From positions 1-7,824 of the forward strand of contig CATLVA010000053.1 in NCBI GenBank assembly GCA_950060715.1: DNA of 7,824 bases. Reading direction: 5' to 3'. The notes beneath the pieces are model-generated. The model saw only the letters and a program-made list of their open reading frames with translations. It was not told where the DNA came from and made no database searches. Below, one piece after another: positions 5,688 through 7,824 of this stretch; the stretch's first letter is position 1; each line of letters begins with the position of its first letter. The DNA comes from an uncultured Oligoflexia bacterium. GTDB lineage: Bacteria; Bdellovibrionota; Bacteriovoracia; Bacteriovoracales; Bacteriovoracaceae. The position numbers and the translations under genes are program-made.

Positions 5688-5713
5688 TGTCAGATCAAGT
5701 CTGAGCTTTTACA
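5688..5713 (-). repeat. IS481 right terminal inverted repeat
   Basis: On the minus strand it starts TGTAAAAGCTCAGACTTGAT and ends CTGACA. It matches the left end at 23 of 26 positions. Confidence 0.85.
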
Positions 5714-5739
5714 ACTTAAGTAGTCTTTGTTTAGAGAAT

Positions 5740-5764
5740 TTACCCACTATCGACCGAGTACATC
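5740..5764 (-). other. Out-of-frame catalytic-tyrosine tail of the recombinase
   Basis: Right after the recombinase codon ACA, the stop TAG ends the frame. Skipping one base gives AGG ATG TAC TCG GTC GAT AGT GGG TAA, that is RMYSVDSG and a stop. The Tyr then falls nine residues after the His of LGH, the spacing normal for tyrosine recombinases. These bases are therefore almost certainly the original C-terminus. Either a one-base insertion killed the gene, or ribosomes shift +1 at the TAG, or the read has an error. Confidence 0.65.
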
Positions 5765-6880
5765 CTATGTTCTGCTTAAAGAGGCGTGACCCAACCACCT
5801 TGATGCATACACCATATCAATACCCTTTCTTCTGAGTAGAGCTTCAAAGCCTTTACGTCCAGCGTATAGCGTGTATTTTTCACCTAAGTATCTCTTGATG
5901 GTCTTAACTAAGGGCTTTTTAATCTCTTCACTCTCAATCCATTCTAGTGCCTGTTTTTGCTCATCAAAGATTACTGGTATAGACTTCCATCTCTTATCTC
6001 TAGTGACTCTGGTAAGTTTTGGTTGATATATTCTTAAGACTTCATGGCCTTCTTGCTTCACAATTTCCCAAAGCTTCATTTCGTTTTCTGGTTTAAGTTG
6101 CTCAACCACTGCGGGTCTCAATCCGAACCATAGACTAATAAACACCCATCGGTACTGTTCTGGTTTAAGTTTGCTTTCGATTTTCTCAAGGTCTTTAGGA
6201 TATAATGGTGCGCTCTCTTTCGAGTTCTTACCGCTATCAAGAAAAGAGTCGTCTATAAAGGTTGCATCCTTGCCCTTTGGCATTGGTAGTTTCTCAAAGA
6301 ATTTACCTTGTTTTTTAGCTGAGAACTTACCCCACTTATTGATCATCATTACGAGCTTTTCAACCGTACTTAGTGAATACTTCTTTTCCGAGAATATCTT
6401 ATAGAACACTCTTTTACGGTCTTCATATTCCGATGGTTCAACCTTGGCCTCTTTTATGATTTTCTGGCACGTTCTCCAATGAGACATATTCTTAGACCTT
6501 AGAAAGTCGTCCTCGCTTCCGTAGAAGTCTTCTTTGAGCTTGTTGATAAATTCTTGGCTTATTAGTGGTGGTAGGAAAGCTGATTTTATTGTGGATTGTT
6601 CTTTTAGTCGCTTATCGTTAGCTATTTTAGACTTGTGCTGTTCATCTAGTTTAACTAGTGCGTTAATTTGAGCAACCCTCTCTTTGGCCTCTTCGATGGT
6701 CATTGTGGTTAGAAAGCCGTGCTTTTCCCACTCGGATTTATTAAGGTCGAACTCTATAGTTGGTGACTTGTGACCTTCCTTTCCGTACTTATTGATATCC
6801 GCTTTCTTATAAGACCTAAATTGAAGCTTCCACTTGGGGTCAGATTTTTTCCTAGGTAGAGCAACTACTATCAACTTCAC
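5765..6880 (-). CDS. Tyrosine recombinase (integrase), frame ends before the catalytic tyrosine
   Basis: The 371-residue frame starts at GTG with GAGG seven bases upstream. Its N-terminal part (about 15-80) is charged and resembles an arm-binding region. A SAM-like core-binding domain follows at about 105-200, and the catalytic domain at about 225-371. Visible active-site residues are R255 in WFGLRPAVVEQL, a Lys around 296-299 in the DKRWKSIPV hairpin, R342 in YAGRKGF and H365 in WLGH. The first residue of the usual HxxR box is Tyr339 instead of His, a tolerated variation. The frame stops at LGHASLSRT, three residues short of the nucleophilic Tyr, which is present in the +1 frame just downstream (end at 5740). 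As written the protein should be unable to cut DNA. It would have served integration or excision of an island or phage. It follows the 101-aa gene by two bases, so both are one transcript and translationally coupled. Confidence 0.88.
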   Translation of the reverse strand: MKLIVVALPRKKSDPKWKLQFRSYKKADINKYGKEGHKSPTIEFDLNKSEWEKHGFLTTMTIEEAKERVAQINALVKLDEQHKSKIANDKRLKEQSTIKSAFLPPLISQEFINKLKEDFYGSEDDFLRSKNMSHWRTCQKIIKEAKVEPSEYEDRKRVFYKIFSEKKYSLSTVEKLVMMINKWGKFSAKKQGKFFEKLPMPKGKDATFIDDSFLDSGKNSKESAPLYPKDLEKIESKLKPEQYRWVFISLWFGLRPAVVEQLKPENEMKLWEIVKQEGHEVLRIYQPKLTRVTRDKRWKSIPVIFDEQKQALEWIESEEIKKPLVKTIKRYLGEKYTLYAGRKGFEALLRRKGIDMVYASRWLGHASLSRT

Positions 6881-6882
6881 TA

Positions 6883-7188
6883 TTAATCCTCAAAGAGATT
6901 GTGCTTGTAGGCTAAGGAGAACTCCTTTTCTGTTAATTCAAAAGTATTACAAGAAGCTATTGTTATAGTGTGGTGAGATTTTCCATCCTCGTCTATAAGC
7001 GTACCCAGCATTAACCCATCTGCATCGGCATAGAAGTCTTGAGTAATATCATCTATTTCCCCTGTGTCCAAAAGTGTAATAGAAGTTACATTTTCAATAT
7101 TAATCAATGCTGAGTCTGGAAGGTTTTTCGTTACCTCTCTAAAGGTTCCTAGGTTTAATACTTGATGCTTTATATTCTGTTCTTTCAT
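6883..7188 (-). CDS. Small acidic protein of unknown function, coupled to the integrase
   Basis: The 101-residue product starts at ATG 7188. A TTG at 7197 would add three residues (MFG) and has GGTGA three bases upstream, whereas GGTGA is 12 bases before the ATG, so the start is uncertain. The protein is rich in Asp, Glu, Thr and Ile. It has alternating hydrophobic stretches suggesting beta strands (IENVTSITLLDTGEI, TITIASCNTFELT) and a single Cys. It has no signal peptide or membrane segment and no helix-turn-helix, so it does not look like an excisionase. The stop TAA is two bases before the integrase GTG, and its last codons supply the integrase ribosome site. A role tied to the integrase (regulation or accessory factor) is only a guess from this arrangement. 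Confidence 0.65.
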   Translation of the reverse strand: MKEQNIKHQVLNLGTFREVTKNLPDSALINIENVTSITLLDTGEIDDITQDFYADADGLMLGTLIDEDGKSHHTITIASCNTFELTEKEFSLAYKHNLFED

Positions 7189-7197
7189 GCCAAACAA

Positions 7198-7315
7198 CTA
7201 TCACCGTGCGTAAAAGATGGCAAGAAAACCTGTAAAAATGTACCATGTCTACCATGTCCGATTCAGACACGGGTTAAATCTGTAAATACCTGCAATTATT
7301 AACTTCTGGACGTAA
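7198..7315. promoter_or_regulatory. Repeat-bearing upstream region of the integrase operon
   Basis: This non-coding stretch lies upstream of the minus-strand integrase pair. It holds TACCATGTC twice in perfect tandem (7241-7258) and CTGTAAA at 7230-7236 and 7280-7286, 50 bases apart. TTTACA on the minus strand, within both CTGTAAA copies, could serve as -35 elements, but no good -10 is found at the right distance. Operator or recombinase arm sites are possible. Confidence 0.35.
7241..7258. repeat. Tandem 9-bp direct repeat TACCATGTC x2
   Basis: Two exact, adjacent copies. A partly matching CCATGTC/GACACGG inverted pair (6 of 7) spans 7252-7273. Only two copies exist, so it is not an iteron array. 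It may be a regulator or integrase-binding site. Confidence 0.5.
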
Positions 7316-7420
7316 ATTGGTGGGCCCAGCGAAGAGCTAAACGAACTCTGTGACGCTGAACCGTATGTAGCTATTTTTATAACACATTTCTTCAATAAAC
7401 CAATTCAAAACAGCGGACTT

Positions 7421-7771
7421 TTGCGGAAACTCTACCTAGAAAATGACCTTTCTAGCTATGAAATCCACAAAAAAACTAATTGGTCTCGGACTTCAATCAG
7501 TGATGCTCTTCGCTCACTAGGAATTGAAAAAACAAACAGAAAAGCACCTGTCCTCTCTTATGGAGAGAAGCTCATAGGCACTACGCGTGTAGTTCACAAA
7601 GGTGAACAAAAGGTCATCGAGAAGATGCTTTCCTTACTAGATGAAGGGCAAAACTTCACTCAAATCTCAAAATATTTAAATAGTAAAAAAATACCAACAA
7701 AACGTGGTGGATCATGGCATCCATCAACAGTGAAAGAAATCATCAAACGAATTCAAAAAAGGAAGGTTTAA
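7421..7771 (+). CDS. Recombinase-domain protein without catalytic domain, uncertain start
   Basis: From a TTG at 7421 the product is 116 residues. Residues 3-35 (LYLENDLSSYEIHKKTNWSR and on) look like a helix-turn-helix. Residues 58-113, with EQKVIEKMLSLLDEG, then ISKYLNSKKIPTKRGGSWHP and TVKEIIKR, match the 'Recombinase' domain found in the middle of large serine recombinases. The N-terminal resolvase domain with the catalytic serine is absent. It can therefore bind DNA at most, as a regulator or relic. The frame stays open upstream to 7316 with protein-like content but no ATG, GTG, TTG or CTG before 7421, and the TTG has only a poor ribosome site. The gene may be 5'-truncated, use an ATT start, or be 116 residues as listed. 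The stop is two bases before the next gene. Confidence 0.65.
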   Translation: MRKLYLENDLSSYEIHKKTNWSRTSISDALRSLGIEKTNRKAPVLSYGEKLIGTTRVVHKGEQKVIEKMLSLLDEGQNFTQISKYLNSKKIPTKRGGSWHPSTVKEIIKRIQKRKV

Positions 7772-7773
7772 TC

Positions 7774-7824
7774 ATGCGTGCAATAATTGATATATTTCTT
7801 GCAATAATTTTTTCAGTGATACTT
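7774..7824 (+). CDS. Start of a hydrophobic (membrane or exported) protein, cut by the window
   Basis: ATG at 7774 is preceded by GGAAGG with a seven-base gap, a strong ribosome site embedded in the end of the recombinase-domain gene. The 17 visible codons read MRAIIDIFLAIIFSVIL, a basic N-terminus followed by a hydrophobic helix. That is either a signal peptide or a first transmembrane segment. The two-base spacing implies one operon with the upstream gene. Nothing more can be said without the rest. Confidence 0.6.
   Translation, partial: MRAIIDIFLAIIFSVIL

Larger units (their letters stand above)
4418..5713 (-). mobile_element. IS481-family insertion sequence, complete, 1296 bp
   Basis: The ends are 26-bp inverted repeats (4418-4443 and 5688-5713) with 23 identical positions, starting TGTAAAAG and ending GACTTGATCTGACA. 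The TGT...ACA termini are characteristic of IS481. One full-length transposase lies on the minus strand. The flanks show no direct repeat (left ...GTTATC, right ACTTAAGT...), so no target duplication is evident. A 15-bp sequence is also repeated in inverted orientation just inside both ends. Confidence 0.9.

Noticed and set aside
6171..6404. Plus-strand frame within the integrase gene
   Set aside because: It is an antisense shadow; the integrase motifs on the minus strand account for the sequence.
7241..7258. Tandem repeat as a CRISPR or iteron replication origin
   Set aside because: There are only two 9-bp copies with no spacers, no rep gene and no AT-rich origin structure nearby.
7326..7357. 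CAGCG...CGCTG with inner AGAG...CTCT as a small structured RNA
   Set aside because: Stems are short and interrupted, no terminator or promoter frames it, no RNA family is recognisable, and the stretch lies in the open frame running into the recombinase-domain gene.

Overview
The window is AT-rich bacterial DNA with dense genes on both strands. The style (signal-peptide proteins of no known family, a lipoprotein with an LLTGC lipobox, a small recombinase-type HTH protein, several mobile-element genes) suggests a Bdellovibrionota-like bacterium such as Bacteriovorax/Halobacteriovorax. That is inferred from gene flavour only; no rRNA, tRNA or marker gene is present.

Layout. (1) 1-1151: a divergent pair of envelope or secreted genes. 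A lipoprotein runs off the left edge on the minus strand, and a small secreted protein lies on the plus strand. The gap between them holds a 17-bp palindrome. (2) 1165-2705: an ISL3-family insertion sequence with a complete 396-aa transposase, a terminator and matched imperfect ends. (3) 2706-4417: a segment caught between two insertion sequences. It holds the 3' remnant of an unknown gene, a complete 432-433-aa membrane protein whose C-terminal region resembles the UPF0174/YaaW family, and, convergent to it, the 3' remnant of a small membrane protein with its terminator. (4) 4418-5713: a complete IS481-family element on the minus strand, with 26-bp terminal repeats (23 identical). (5) 5714-7197: a minus-strand two-gene unit of a 101-aa acidic protein of unknown function followed by a tyrosine recombinase. 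The recombinase frame stops just before the catalytic tyrosine; that tyrosine sits at the expected spacing in the +1 frame. (6) 7198-7824: a non-coding stretch with short direct repeats, a small protein related to the 'Recombinase' domain of serine recombinases but lacking the catalytic domain, and the start of a hydrophobic protein running off the right edge.

The region reads as a mosaic, accessory locus. Neither insertion sequence has a recognisable target duplication, and each abuts a beheaded gene, so the central segment was probably joined to its neighbours by IS-associated deletion or recombination rather than by simple insertion. The most striking regulatory feature is shared by the two unrelated insertion sequences. 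Each has an inverted repeat that would bury the transposase Shine-Dalgarno and start codon in RNA entering from outside, with a promoter-like -10 placed so that the element's own transcript lacks the upstream arm.
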